Source of the DNA: Symsagittifera roscoffensis
Taxonomy: Eukaryota; Xenacoelomorpha; Acoela; Convolutidae
Assembly: GCF_963678635.1 (NCBI RefSeq)
Contig: NC_087069.1
Span: 21,426,660-21,490,659 of the forward strand
Reading direction: 5' to 3'
Length of the DNA stretch: 64,000 nucleotides
The notes below the pieces were generated by a model. The model ran no database searches. It was given only the letters and a program-made list of their open reading frames with translations, and was not told where the DNA came from. Below are positions 29,075-38,610 of the stretch, in pieces (the first letter of the stretch is position 1; every line of letters begins with the position of its first letter). The position numbers and the translations under genes were made by a program.

Positions 29075-29213
29075 CTGTAGTTTCCTAATGTGGTCTAGCA
29101 CATATTGGGGTATAGCAGGGGCGGCGTCCACTGTCTGCTCCTCTATCTCTTTGCACTTCCACGCGAACTCAGCTGCATTCTTGATGGCCACGCCCTGTTC
29201 CGACAACATCAAT
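29075..29213 (-). CDS. Unknown gene, penultimate exon (minus strand)
   Basis: A 139 bp exon lies between acceptor TTTGTTTCAG and donor CTACAG|GTATCG. It is entered in phase 2 and leaves in phase 0, encoding 46 helix-prone residues including GVAIKNAAEFAWKCKEIEEQ. Both neighbouring phases match the flanking exons, which is strong support for a real gene. Introns on each side are about 485-500 bp. Confidence 0.7.
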
Positions 29214-29397
29214 CTGAAACAAAGAAGAAAAAGGTTACTCTCAAGTGATGTTTTTTTAGACGAATTGGTTGTATGACCTTAGTATTGGAAATAAAATATG
29301 ATTGTTATTGGAAAGCAATGTGGCAGGTTGGAAAATCTCAGTTTTGGCCTCTCGCGCATTTGGTTCATCTTGACTCACACGTATGCTTTTTCAGATA

Positions 29398-29649
29398 TTA
29401 TTCGATATTATTTATTCCTAACTTTCGTTGTTTAGTACTAAATTTAAGTGAAAATCTCCTCGAGTTGTCTGGTGGTGGGCCTGCTTCGCTCTGATTGTTG
29501 GCAGGCATCTCAAAAAACAGTTGGTGTCCCTGAGTTGACGAGAGCGTATCGCATATCATCCAGATAGCATATAGTACGTGGAGCAAAATAAGTGAGGCAA
29601 AGAATGTGAATCTCTTCATTAAGGTGCTTGATTCCTTCGTGTCATCCAA
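29398..29649 (-). CDS. Possible small membrane/secreted ORF (83 aa) inside an intron
   Basis: The frame has two possible starts (residues 1 and 11). From the second, a hydrophobic stretch at about residues 14-33 could be a signal anchor, followed by a polar Pro-rich segment (EAGPPPDNSRR). Composition to about residue 66 is protein-like and then becomes AT-biased. It sits between two exons of the unknown minus-strand gene. It could be an alternative exon, a nested gene or chance. Confidence 0.25.
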   Translation of the reverse strand: MDDTKESSTLMKRFTFFASLILLHVLYAIWMICDTLSSTQGHQLFFEMPANNQSEAGPPPDNSRRFSLKFSTKQRKLGINNIE

Positions 29650-29711
29650 AAATATTAAAAATAACTCAAATTTAAGCTTCTGTTAAGGTCCTTCCCAAAT
29701 TTCAAGTATAC

Positions 29712-29797
29712 CTGTAGCTGGTCTCAGAGTCCAGTTTGCTGTATAAGTGATGTGCCTCGAAGCACTTGGAACTCTCACTCTCCCACTGCAACGTCAT
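29712..29797 (-). CDS. Unknown gene, upstream exon (minus strand)
   Basis: An 86 bp exon lies between acceptor GTCTTCAG and donor TACAG|GTATAC and encodes KCFEAHHLYSKLDSETSY-type sequence, leaving in phase 2. The first codon is ATG but is preceded by an acceptor-like AG (also one 8 bp further upstream), so it is probably internal rather than the start. Earlier exons were not found; the HINE copies and element 3 beginning at 29861 may lie in the next intron upstream. Confidence 0.6.
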
Positions 29798-29860
29798 CTG
29801 AAGACCTAAACACAAGGCAGAAGTCGAAGAGAAATCTACTTTAAGTGGTTCTTAATGAAA

Positions 29861-30386
29861 CAAGACTGCTCGTATCAGGGCGAAGCCCTGAATGTTCCGA
29901 CTGCCTTTTAAGGTTTATGGAGCAGTAATAAAATTAAAAAATTCAATGAAATAAAAAAAATGAAATTTTTTTTTCTAAAATTTGAAATTTTTTTATGAAA
30001 ATCTTCCCCCCACACGCCATATAAAGTACAAAAAGATAGGTTTCGCTCCTTGTAACAAACCAATTATGGCAAATAAGCTTCTTTTAACCAATTTGGAACG
30101 ATTTCTAAGACGGATTAACTCTCCGCTTACGCGTTAATAGCGCGAAAAATCGCGCGTTAATTGTCCCAAATTTGCCAAAATTGCAATCTTTAAACCCCCA
30201 TAACTTTACGAAAAATGATTACAGGTGAAATATGTTTTCAAATTTGAGCTCAGGACAACAATACCTTTCGAATGGTATAAAAAATTCCGTCAAAAATGGC
30301 TAGTTAAAAAGTCGAAACTTGTCTGAAGAAAAAAAAACCCACCCCGAGCACAAATATTCGTTACTTTCGTATCGAAAGTCGGAACA
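29861..30386 (+). mobile_element. HINE/Helentron-like element, copy 2
   Basis: A full-length relative of 615-1152. The 5' palindrome TCAGGGCGAAGCCCTGA is perfect here, and the 3' hairpin CTTTCGTATCGAAAG is perfect and followed by TCGGAAC. It lies head-to-tail with copy 3, separated by one base or none depending on where the ends are drawn. Confidence 0.65.
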
Positions 30387-30387
30387 C

Positions 30388-30858
30388 CAAGACTGCTCGT
30401 ATCAGGGCGAAGCCCTGAAAGTTCCTACTACCTTTTAAAGTCTATGGAGCATTAATAAGAAGAAAAATTTCAATTTAATAAAAAAAATTAAAAAAAATTT
30501 TTTGAAAAAATTTGAGCTTTTATGTAAAATCATCCCCCCACACGTCATATTAAGTACAAAGTGATAAATTTTGCGCCTATTAACAAATCAATTATGGCAT
30601 TTAAGCTTCCTTGAACCAATTCGGAACGATTTCTAAGACGGATTGAATATTGCTTACGCGTTAATAGCGCGAAATTTATCGCGATTTAATTGTCCCAAAT
30701 TGGCCAGAATGGCAATCTTTAAAGCCCATAATTTTACGAAAAATGATCACAGGTAAAATATCTTTTCAAATTCAAGCTCAGGAAAACAATAGCTTTCGAA
30801 TAATATAAAAAAATTCCTTTAAAAACGGCTAGTTAAAAAGTCGAAATTTGTCTGAAGA
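30388..30858 (+). mobile_element. HINE/Helentron-like element, copy 3, left part
   Basis: The third copy starts directly after copy 2 and is interrupted at 30858 by element 3, inside the TGTCTGAAGA motif. It continues at 37744. Confidence 0.65.
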
Positions 30859-31116
30859 TGTGGTACCGTGTAGTACTGCTGCCACAGTAACCTCTGAGAA
30901 TAGTGCTCTTAATTATTCTGTTATGTATTGTTATTATTATTCAAGGCCGTTCATGCAGGCCAAACGCAATAGTCAGTTAGGACATTGCTGTTGAGAGAGA
31001 GACATGAAAAGACAAGCATGATCTCAGATCTAAAATAAGACAATTTAGCAGTCTAAATTAAAACGTTTTACTTATTCTGTTTTACAAATACTTGAGTTAA
31101 TCCAACAGCTATCACA
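30859..31116 (+). repeat. 5' LTR of element 3
   Basis: 258 bp, starts TGTGGTACCG and ends CTATCACA. Its last base is the A of the gag ATG. Confidence 0.92.
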
Positions 31117-32186
31117 TGGCGCAGCCAGCAGGATTCCTGTCCCAAGACAACAGAACGGACATGGGGATTCCAGTATTTTGGACAACCGCAAACTCTAACC
31201 CTCCCTGGAATTTTAGGATATGGCTAGATCAATTTTTTTTGGCAGTGACCGTGAAGGAGGGCGTGGACCCGGATCTTTTGTTGCAAGAACCAAAAGAAGT
31301 TCTGTTAGAACAGTTACCAAGACCCGAAACTCCAAGGGAAAACGAAAATGCACAGGTGATTGCCGATAGAGAAGCCAGAGATCAACTAGCTAGAGATAAA
31401 ATTAACCTGGAAAATGAAGAAAGAAGAGCTAGAGGTCCAAAGGTTGGTCACAACGTATACTACAACGAGGTACAGAAAAGTGTCGCTTCGAGACTATTCT
31501 TGGCGTTGGGTACAGAAGGTAAGAAGAAATTGGTTCAAAAGAACCCCCATGTGGAAGTGTCAAAGTTAGAATTTCGAGAGATGGTGGCCTTGGCGAAAGT
31601 GTCATTTGACAAATCACAGAGTGTTACATATGAACGTTATAAACTATTCAATCGATCACAAGAAACTGGAGAAACACTCGAGGCATTTCATGCAGCACTA
31701 ACTGCACAAGCAGCAAAAGCTGAGCTAGGAACACTGGAGGATCAATTAGTGCGGGACCTACTCATCTCGAAAATGAAGAACGTGGTATTACAAGACACAT
31801 TGACATTTGAAACATTTTCACCGGAAAAAGTACTGAAAAGAGCGTTAAAGTTTGAACAAAGTAAACAGACAACACAGGCGTTTCAGAAAACTAACGCAAC
31901 AACTGCAAGTACAGTTCAGGTAAATGGGGCAGCGAAGATAAAACAAGAACCCATAATGAGTATCGGTAACAAAAATGCTAGCGGAAGAAGACAAGCAAAC
32001 AGTGGGTATAGAAAGAAATTTGAAGACAGAAAGGAGGGGAGAAGTTTTGCAGATTCAAAGACGTGTACCCGATGTGGTCGAATATTCGGAGAAGGACATC
32101 TGAAGAAATGCCCGGCCATGGGTAAAACATGTAAGAATTATCTAAACCGAACCATTTCGCTAAAATGTGTAAATCACAACAAGTGA
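31116..32186 (+). CDS. gag: Element 3 Gag (356 aa), C-terminus frameshifted
   Basis: The capsid-like region carries a central helical stretch (DLLISKMKNVVLQDTLTFE), typical of the retrotransposon gag family, and a zinc knuckle near residues 310-325 (CTRCGR, then GH and C). A second knuckle starts in this frame (KTCKN) and finishes in the pol frame (KPNHFAKMCKSQ). Gag and Pol were therefore probably one frame, and a small indel near 32132-32143 split them. The alternative is programmed -1 frameshifting in the 32135-32186 overlap, but no slippery heptamer is obvious. Confidence 0.75.
   Translation: MAQPAGFLSQDNRTDMGIPVFWTTANSNPPWNFRIWLDQFFLAVTVKEGVDPDLLLQEPKEVLLEQLPRPETPRENENAQVIADREARDQLARDKINLENEERRARGPKVGHNVYYNEVQKSVASRLFLALGTEGKKKLVQKNPHVEVSKLEFREMVALAKVSFDKSQSVTYERYKLFNRSQETGETLEAFHAALTAQAAKAELGTLEDQLVRDLLISKMKNVVLQDTLTFETFSPEKVLKRALKFEQSKQTTQAFQKTNATTASTVQVNGAAKIKQEPIMSIGNKNASGRRQANSGYRKKFEDRKEGRSFADSKTCTRCGRIFGEGHLKKCPAMGKTCKNYLNRTISLKCVNHNK
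31117..31134 (+). promoter_or_regulatory. Primer-binding site of element 3, overlapping the gag start
   Basis: TGGCGCAGCCAGCAGGAT follows the LTR with no gap. The gag start codon spans the LTR/PBS junction, so the PBS is also codons 2-6 of gag. Confidence 0.75.
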
Positions 32187-35100
32187 ATGAGATTGTAGAA
32201 AAATCATCAAGCTCAGATGAAGAGTGTAATCTGATTCAGTCATTCGAATTGTGTGAGGAATTCGAAATTATGTCGATCGAATCAGAACTATCTTCGCTGG
32301 AAGAAATTGATGAATATATAAAACGGCAATCGAATAAAAACAAAGAAACCGACAAGCACAGAAAGGATGTACAGAAGGTTGACATCAGAAGAAATACTCG
32401 ATCGAAACAAATAAGGTCACTAAAGGCTCTGGTAAGAATCGATCATCAGATCATAAATATGACCATCGATACGGGTAGTCCAGTATCTTTCTTGAACTGG
32501 GCGACTGCAAAGATGATTCTAGAATCTTCGAAAAATACCAAGTTTATTCCACGGGAGAATCTCAATTTGACTACAAAATTTGTAGACTACAACAAGCAGC
32601 CGATTAACATACTGGGTGCAATCACCACGAACATCCGTTCGGCGGGGTAGGAAGTGGTGGGAGCATCGTTCTTAATCACAGAAAGACGCACACGGTGTAT
32701 TTTGGGGCTGGATTTACAGAGCAAAGTGGGAATACACACAACACAGAAGTTGGCACCAAAAGAAAAGACGAGGTTTGATGTCTTACTGTGCGAACAGTCA
32801 GAAGGTTGGAAAAACAAATTTTACAGTAAATTTAAGAATTTTTTCGATCGTCAAGGGTGCTCAAAAAGCCATGTGGTTAGCACAAAGTTTAAATACCCAC
32901 TCTGCCCTTTACAAGAAAAGGGGAGACGCATTCCGATACACATACAAGAGAAAGTGTACGAGGAAATGGAAAAACTGTTAAAAGAAGGGCATATAGAACG
33001 ATTAGACAAATGCACTAGTGATTGTTTTATAGCACCTATTGTAATAACAGTGAAAAAAGATGATTCCATAAAGTTGGCGCTAGACGCCAAACCCATCAAT
33101 AGACAATTGTTTAAAAACAAATATCAAATGCCAAATGTGGACGAATTGATAGACGGTATTAGCCAAATTGTCACAGCGAACACAAACGGTAAACTGTTTT
33201 TCTCAGTACTAGATTTGAAGTACGCGTACAGTCAACTAAAGTTGACTGCAGAGACAGCGAGACAATGCAATTTCAACATCATAGGTGGGCAAGCCACTGG
33301 TACATGCAGATTCCTAACAGGATTTTATGGTTTGGCAGACATGCCAGCAGAGTTTCAAAAAGCGATGGACAGAACATTAAATCATGCGGAAAACACGTTC
33401 TATTTTCTTGATGATATACTTATTGTATCAAAAGGGAGTGAACAAGAACATGAAGAATTGATTATGAATGTCCTAAAAAAGCTAGATAAAGAGAATTTGG
33501 CACTAAAACTGTCGAAATGTGAATTTTTTCAACAGGAAGTGAATTGGTTGGGGCATAAGTTATCGGAGGATGGAATCTCTCCTAAAATCACAAAAACAGA
33601 AGCGATCCTAAAACTTAGCCCGCCAACATCACTGAAACAACTTAGATCATTTCTAGGTAGTATAAATCATCTGGCCAAGTTCATCCCAAATGCGGCTACG
33701 CTAACAGAAAAATTGAGACCACTATTACGCGAAGAAAATGAGAAAAAGAAACTCAAAAGTGTAAAAATTCAAGTAAAAAAATTCGAATGGAAAGAAGAAC
33801 ATTCGGAAATATTCGAGTCAATAAAAACAGCGGTTGCCAATATAACAAAAATTCATTATTATGACCCCAGTTTAGACACTAGGGTGAAATGTGATGCCAG
33901 TCATAGTGGGCTGGGCGCATCGCTAGAACAACAAAACGCTGAGGGGGAGTGGATACCAATCGCATTCGCTTCCAGGTACCTAAACACACAAGAAAAAAAA
34001 TATTCCACAAATGAGCTTGAACTGCTTGCAATTGTATGGTCGGTTGATCGATTTAAACACTATTTATTAGGCAAGGAATTCGTAATCGCTAGAGATCACA
34101 AAGCGCTGGTCTCTGCTTTGGATGAAAATAAATCAAATAAAACGTACCAATCTAGATTAATTAGATGGGTAGACAGACTATTACCTTACCAATTTAAGGT
34201 TGTTCATTTACCAGGAAAAGATATGGGTATAGTAGATTATCTTTCTCGAAACCCGAAGGGGGAACCCTGGCCGGAGTCAGTATTAGATGAAAAATTCGTA
34301 GTTACATCAATCGAAAGTTTCCATAAAGCTCTCGACTGTTTAAACAGTCGATTAAATGATCAGGATAGGCTCGACCGGAACGAAAACGTTCTAGAATATT
34401 CTAGAATTGATCAAAATATGTCGATTAAGAACACGTCATCTACCCGTTGCTATAGCAACCAAAACGGTCCAAAATGGACAAAGCACGACCGGAACGAAAG
34501 AAATGAAGATTCGCGTTCATTTCAACGAGAAAAGCGCGAAAATCCAAAAATCATTATATCTCAAAATCGTCAGCGGATACAGTCGGTTCAGTCGTTAGAA
34601 AAAACCAGAAGATTCTTAAATCAGAAATCGAGAAAAATGCAATCAGACGAATTGAAAAATAGCGGAAAAGAGAAAAAGATGGTCAGGATCCAAGAGAGGA
34701 ATAACAACAATACCTTGAGAGAAGAAGTGACAACAACGTTTCACAGGACTAGGATGGAGTTAGAGGCTATCTCGGGGATACAAAACCCGAAATCACCAGG
34801 TCTGTCCACTTCCGGAGACGAAGCAGAAGTGGGACAAATCGTCGAAGTCGATTTAACTCTGGATAGTGACGACCGGGATTACAGTTCAGGAACGGAGACT
34901 TGTGTAATCACACCACAGAAAACAAGACACAATTTACGAAAATCTGAGTACAAACGGGGGGAACAGTTAATGGAGTCAGATAACCCACTTTCACTCGTTA
35001 AATTATTTGACAAAAGTCTCCTCGCAGAACTAGTGTCGGAAGGTACCTGGATGGACCGGCTAAGAAGAGTAGTGAAACGAAATGACAGACATGGTTTCGA

Positions 35101-35980
35101 GCTCATGGGACCCTACACAAATCCTCTGTGGCACCAGATGTCGGTGGTAGACGATTGCCTTCTAGTAGACAATCGTTTGGCCGTGCCCGAAAAGTTGAGA
35201 CAAGCAGTGCTCCGACGACTTCATCAAAGTCATCCTGGACAGGAAGCAATGTTGGAGGTCTCAAACTACCTGTGGTGGCCGCATATGCATAAAGACATAG
35301 TCAATATGGCCGAAGAGTGTAGAAGCTGTACTCGTTATGGTAAGAACGCTAAATAGTTAATTCCAAAAAATTCGACTAAACCACTCCCACTGTTGTCACA
35401 GCCAGGTCAAGAACTACAATTAGATTATGCGGGCCCACTTGAAGATCATAAGGGGAAGAAGATATACTTATTAGTCGCTATCGATAGATACTCAAAATTT
35501 CCATCAGTCAAAGTAACGAAATCTACAGGGGGAAAATCAACAATAAAATTTCTCCGTACTTACATAGACACTCATGGATTACCGGAATCAATTAAAACGG
35601 ACCAATTTTCGGGGTTCAAAGGGAAAGCTATGAAAAAATTTTGCACCGAAAATAACATCGCACAAAAATTCTGTCCAGTCGGGGATCACCGAGGATGCGG
35701 CTTAGTCGAACGAAAGATACAAACCATTAAAAGAAGATTGGGGGTAATGCTACTCGACGAGAAAGTACAATCGATTAAATTATGTTTGAGTGCAAAGATT
35801 AGGGACCTAAGATGGAATAAACAGAAATCAATAAAAGTGTCCCCGTTCGAAGCACACTTTGGCCGATTACCGAAAACGGAATTTAAGATTGTAAGGGATA
35901 AATTTTTAATGGATTCTGATCGTTTAGATAAAGAACACTTGGAGAGATCGGCACTAACGGCATCACAGCTGAAAAGGTGA
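32135..35980 (+). pseudogene. pol: Element 3 Pol with three in-frame stops
   Basis: One frame encodes an aspartic protease (IDTGS near 32465), RT with FLDD near 33410, RNase H (DASHSGLG near 33895), a degraded Ser/Arg-rich linker, the integrase zinc finger (H...H...CRSCTRYGK near 35215-35345) and the integrase core (DYAGPL, TDQFSGF, GLVE). Stops interrupt the frame at TAG 32648-32650, TAG 35354-35356 and TGA 35978-35980, with the same frame continuing after each. Three separate stops in a low-copy-looking copy point to decay rather than readthrough. Confidence 0.8.
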
Positions 35981-37389
35981 ATAGATCAGTCGAGGGAGAA
36001 TGTTAAAATCATTCGCAAAGGACGAAATAGCAGGGATACAAGCCCTTTGTTTCGACACGACACGGCGATTGCAAAAGAGAGGGCCAGAGCTAAAGAACTC
36101 AAACAACTTCTAGAGGCAAACGCTAATTGGAATGCCACCAGACGGGACCTCTCAGACAGCGAATTACGCCGGGTCGTAGATGAAACCAGTACGATAAATC
36201 CCGAACTGAGGAAAGAACTTCTATACTCATGGGAACGTGGATTGATTGAAGACAAACAGACCAAATCAAAGGAGGATTTGTCTGGAAGTTTCCTTCGGAA
36301 ACACGAACAAAGGAAGAGCGGGAAGGCCCTGACAATACCCTTAAAATCCAAGATAGTATCAGCGACACCATCGACCATCAAAATGGCTGCGGGTGCAGTA
36401 TATAGAAAAAGCGACATTGCACGATCTAAACTGTCACACAGCCCAAAGCCTATAGTGCAGAGAAGAAAAGGAGCCCAACCGGAGAGGAACCGAGAAGTAA
36501 ACAACAAAAAACAGGAACACTTCCAGTAGAGGAAGACAGTGATTCTGCCGAAGAACACGACGCGAAAGACCGGGGGCTGCGAGATGAAAATCTAGAAGAT
36601 AGTCAGCTAAAAGAAAAGTTCCAAAACTCACCGAGCGTAGTCACATCGAGAGACACAAGAACCGGCGGAGGCCTTAACTTAGGAGGTAAACGGGGAAAAC
36701 CGAACAGAGCAGGACCGATAGTCCAGAACACAAAACCGACAAGGGGCAAAACACAAGAATCAGGAACGATGAAAGCTGCTAAAACAGTTACTAAACAACG
36801 TGATACGAGTAACGAGGCAGTATACATACCGTCGTCGACACCAAAGGAAGCTCCTATTACCAAGAAGATCACGCAACAGACAAGTGAAAAAGAAATTCTG
36901 GACAGATTTCAAAACAATAACATGAGATCTCAAGAATGGGAAGATGTAACAAATCAAGTGTTGACCCGCGGAGTCCAAAAAGAAGCCGAGAAATTAATGT
37001 CACGACAAATGGACCCAGTAGATTATTCCACACCAGGATTTGCGGATGAGTCCGATAAAGAGGAAGACACCACGACAGTCAGACGGAGTAATAGACAAAC
37101 TAAAAACCAGGGTCCGAAGAGGTATGGCAGCCCCGTATCACACTCGATAAAACTGATTGGTTGTGAGGATGATGTCACCGAGTTGAACCTGGCGGCACTT
37201 GAGGCCTTCAGATTGCGACTAGCGAAGTTGAACATAAACAACAAGGAAGCGTCGGAAACCAAAACGTTTGACAGGCTAGAGCGACACCTTTTCAGGAGAA
37301 AGTTTGGTGCTACGTCACTGGACGAGGCGGGATCATGGAACGCCGCAAGAAACAAAGAAGAAGTTTTAAAGAAAATAACAAAAGACTAA
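35981..37389 (+). pseudogene. Element 3 integrase C-terminal extension, frameshifted
   Basis: The pol frame continues to TAG at about 36528, and another frame is open from about 36511 to the TAA at 37387-37389. The region is highly charged, with a basic RRSNRQTKNQGPKRYG-type motif as in integrase tails of mag-like elements. A terminal block rich in Leu, Arg and Lys (LRLAKLNINNKEASE) could be helical. Its role is unknown. Confidence 0.6.
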
Positions 37390-37484
37390 GAAAAGGAGAA
37401 CAATTTTCTGTAAACTTTGAACAACTCGTATTATTTATAAAATTTCATAAAGTATTATATAAAATTTTATTGTCGTCAGGGGAA

Positions 37485-37743
37485 TGTGGTACCGTGTAGT
37501 ACTGCTGCCGCAGTAACCTCTGAGAATAGTGCTATTAATTATTCTGTTATGTATTGTTATTATTATTCAAGGCCGTTCATGCAGGCCAATTGAAATAGTC
37601 AGTTAGGACATTGCGGTTGAGAGAGAGAGACATGAAAAGACAAGCATGATCTCAGATCTAAAATAAGACAATTTAGCAGTCTAAATTAAAAGTTTTACTT
37701 ATTCTGTTTTACAAATACTTGAGTTAATCCAACAGCTATCACA
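37485..37743 (+). repeat. 3' LTR of element 3
   Basis: 259 bp partner of 30859-31116, with a GA insertion in a GAGA run, a lost C and about six substitutions. Confidence 0.92.
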
Positions 37744-37807
37744 GAAGACAAAAAAAACCCACCCCGAGCACAAATATTCCGTTACTTTCGTATCGAAAGT
37801 CGGAACA
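37744..37807 (+). mobile_element. HINE/Helentron-like element, copy 3, right part
   Basis: The piece resumes with the duplicated GAAGA and carries the terminal hairpin CTTTCGTATCGAAAG and TCGGAAC. Confidence 0.65.
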
Positions 37808-38009
37808 ATAAAAGAGATTTAGTTTTACCAACATGATTTTTGGTGAGATTTATTGATAATAATGGCTTTGAATCCCAAAAGAGGTTGATGAAAAAATACA
37901 AAAGTAAGCGACGGTCAAAGGCGATAATTAACATGTTTCAAACAGTCGTTATTTTATTATGATTCTGGAGTGACTCAAACTTAGCGAAACCTTACAAACA
38001 CCATTTACT

Positions 38010-38610
38010 CAAAGAATTAAGGGTAGGTTCTGGTCATGGACAACTGACAGTGGATGTTGACAACAAGGAGCTGCTTTTAGAAACTTTAGAAGGGAAATTT
38101 TTTTATGGATCAAGAGAGCATCGTAAAACAGACTGGTCACACATCAAAAACGGTTTCATGCAATTTCGTTATGCTTCAAAAGAGAAGTTGAATTTCTTGA
38201 TTGAAATCATTCATTGACGAACTAATTGAGATCATCATAGGAACGTGTGAACATAATAATATAAACAGATCAATAATTTTAGAATACAAAGAAGTATTGA
38301 GTTCAATCACAGTGTAGCCATAGACTCAACAGAGTATGGAAAGACGCCAAGAGAAATAATTTGAAATAAGTCTGATAATTTTTTCACTTGGTTGTTGAAA
38401 TCTCAAGAATGAGTGCAATCGTTTTTATACCTTCAAAAGAGCCAAACAAGCTAAGCTTTGAAGAGGTAAATCATGTCGTGTTTCACAATATGGCATCCAA
38501 AATAATTTCTCAACGATCATATTGGAGATTTAAACGGTTTAATTTTACTATAGGAGAGCTTGAGTTACCAAAAACAACAGCCAGTTACTGCACTTTTTCA
38601 TAAGAATAAT
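38010..38610 (+). pseudogene. Decayed coding-like remnants, unknown origin
   Basis: From about 37990 to the TGA near 38218 one frame reads with clear protein character (GHGQLTVDVDNKELLLETLE and DWSHIKNGFMQFRYASKEK). Directly after the stop another 30-codon stretch stays open, and an open frame at 38388-38603 (SAIVFIPSKEPNKLSFEEV) follows. Three stretches broken by stops suggest one old gene or a transposon/viral insert. I recognise none of the motifs. Confidence 0.35.

Larger units (their letters stand above)
30859..37743 (+). mobile_element. Element 3: 6.9 kb Ty3/gypsy (mag-like) retrotransposon, non-autonomous
   Basis: It has TG...CA LTRs of 258 and 259 bp, a 5 bp target duplication GAAGA (30854-30858 and 37744-37748), a PBS adjoining the left LTR and a polypurine AGGGGAA at 37478-37484 before the right LTR. 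The LTRs differ at about six bases plus two small indels. Coding order is gag, protease, RT, RNase H, integrase with a long C-terminal extension. No env is present. The coding region has in-frame stops and frame changes. It was inserted into HINE copy 3. Confidence 0.93.

Noticed and set aside
35986..36558. 190-codon minus-strand frame in element 3
   Set aside because: It is antisense to the integrase extension, whose sense frame fits the element.
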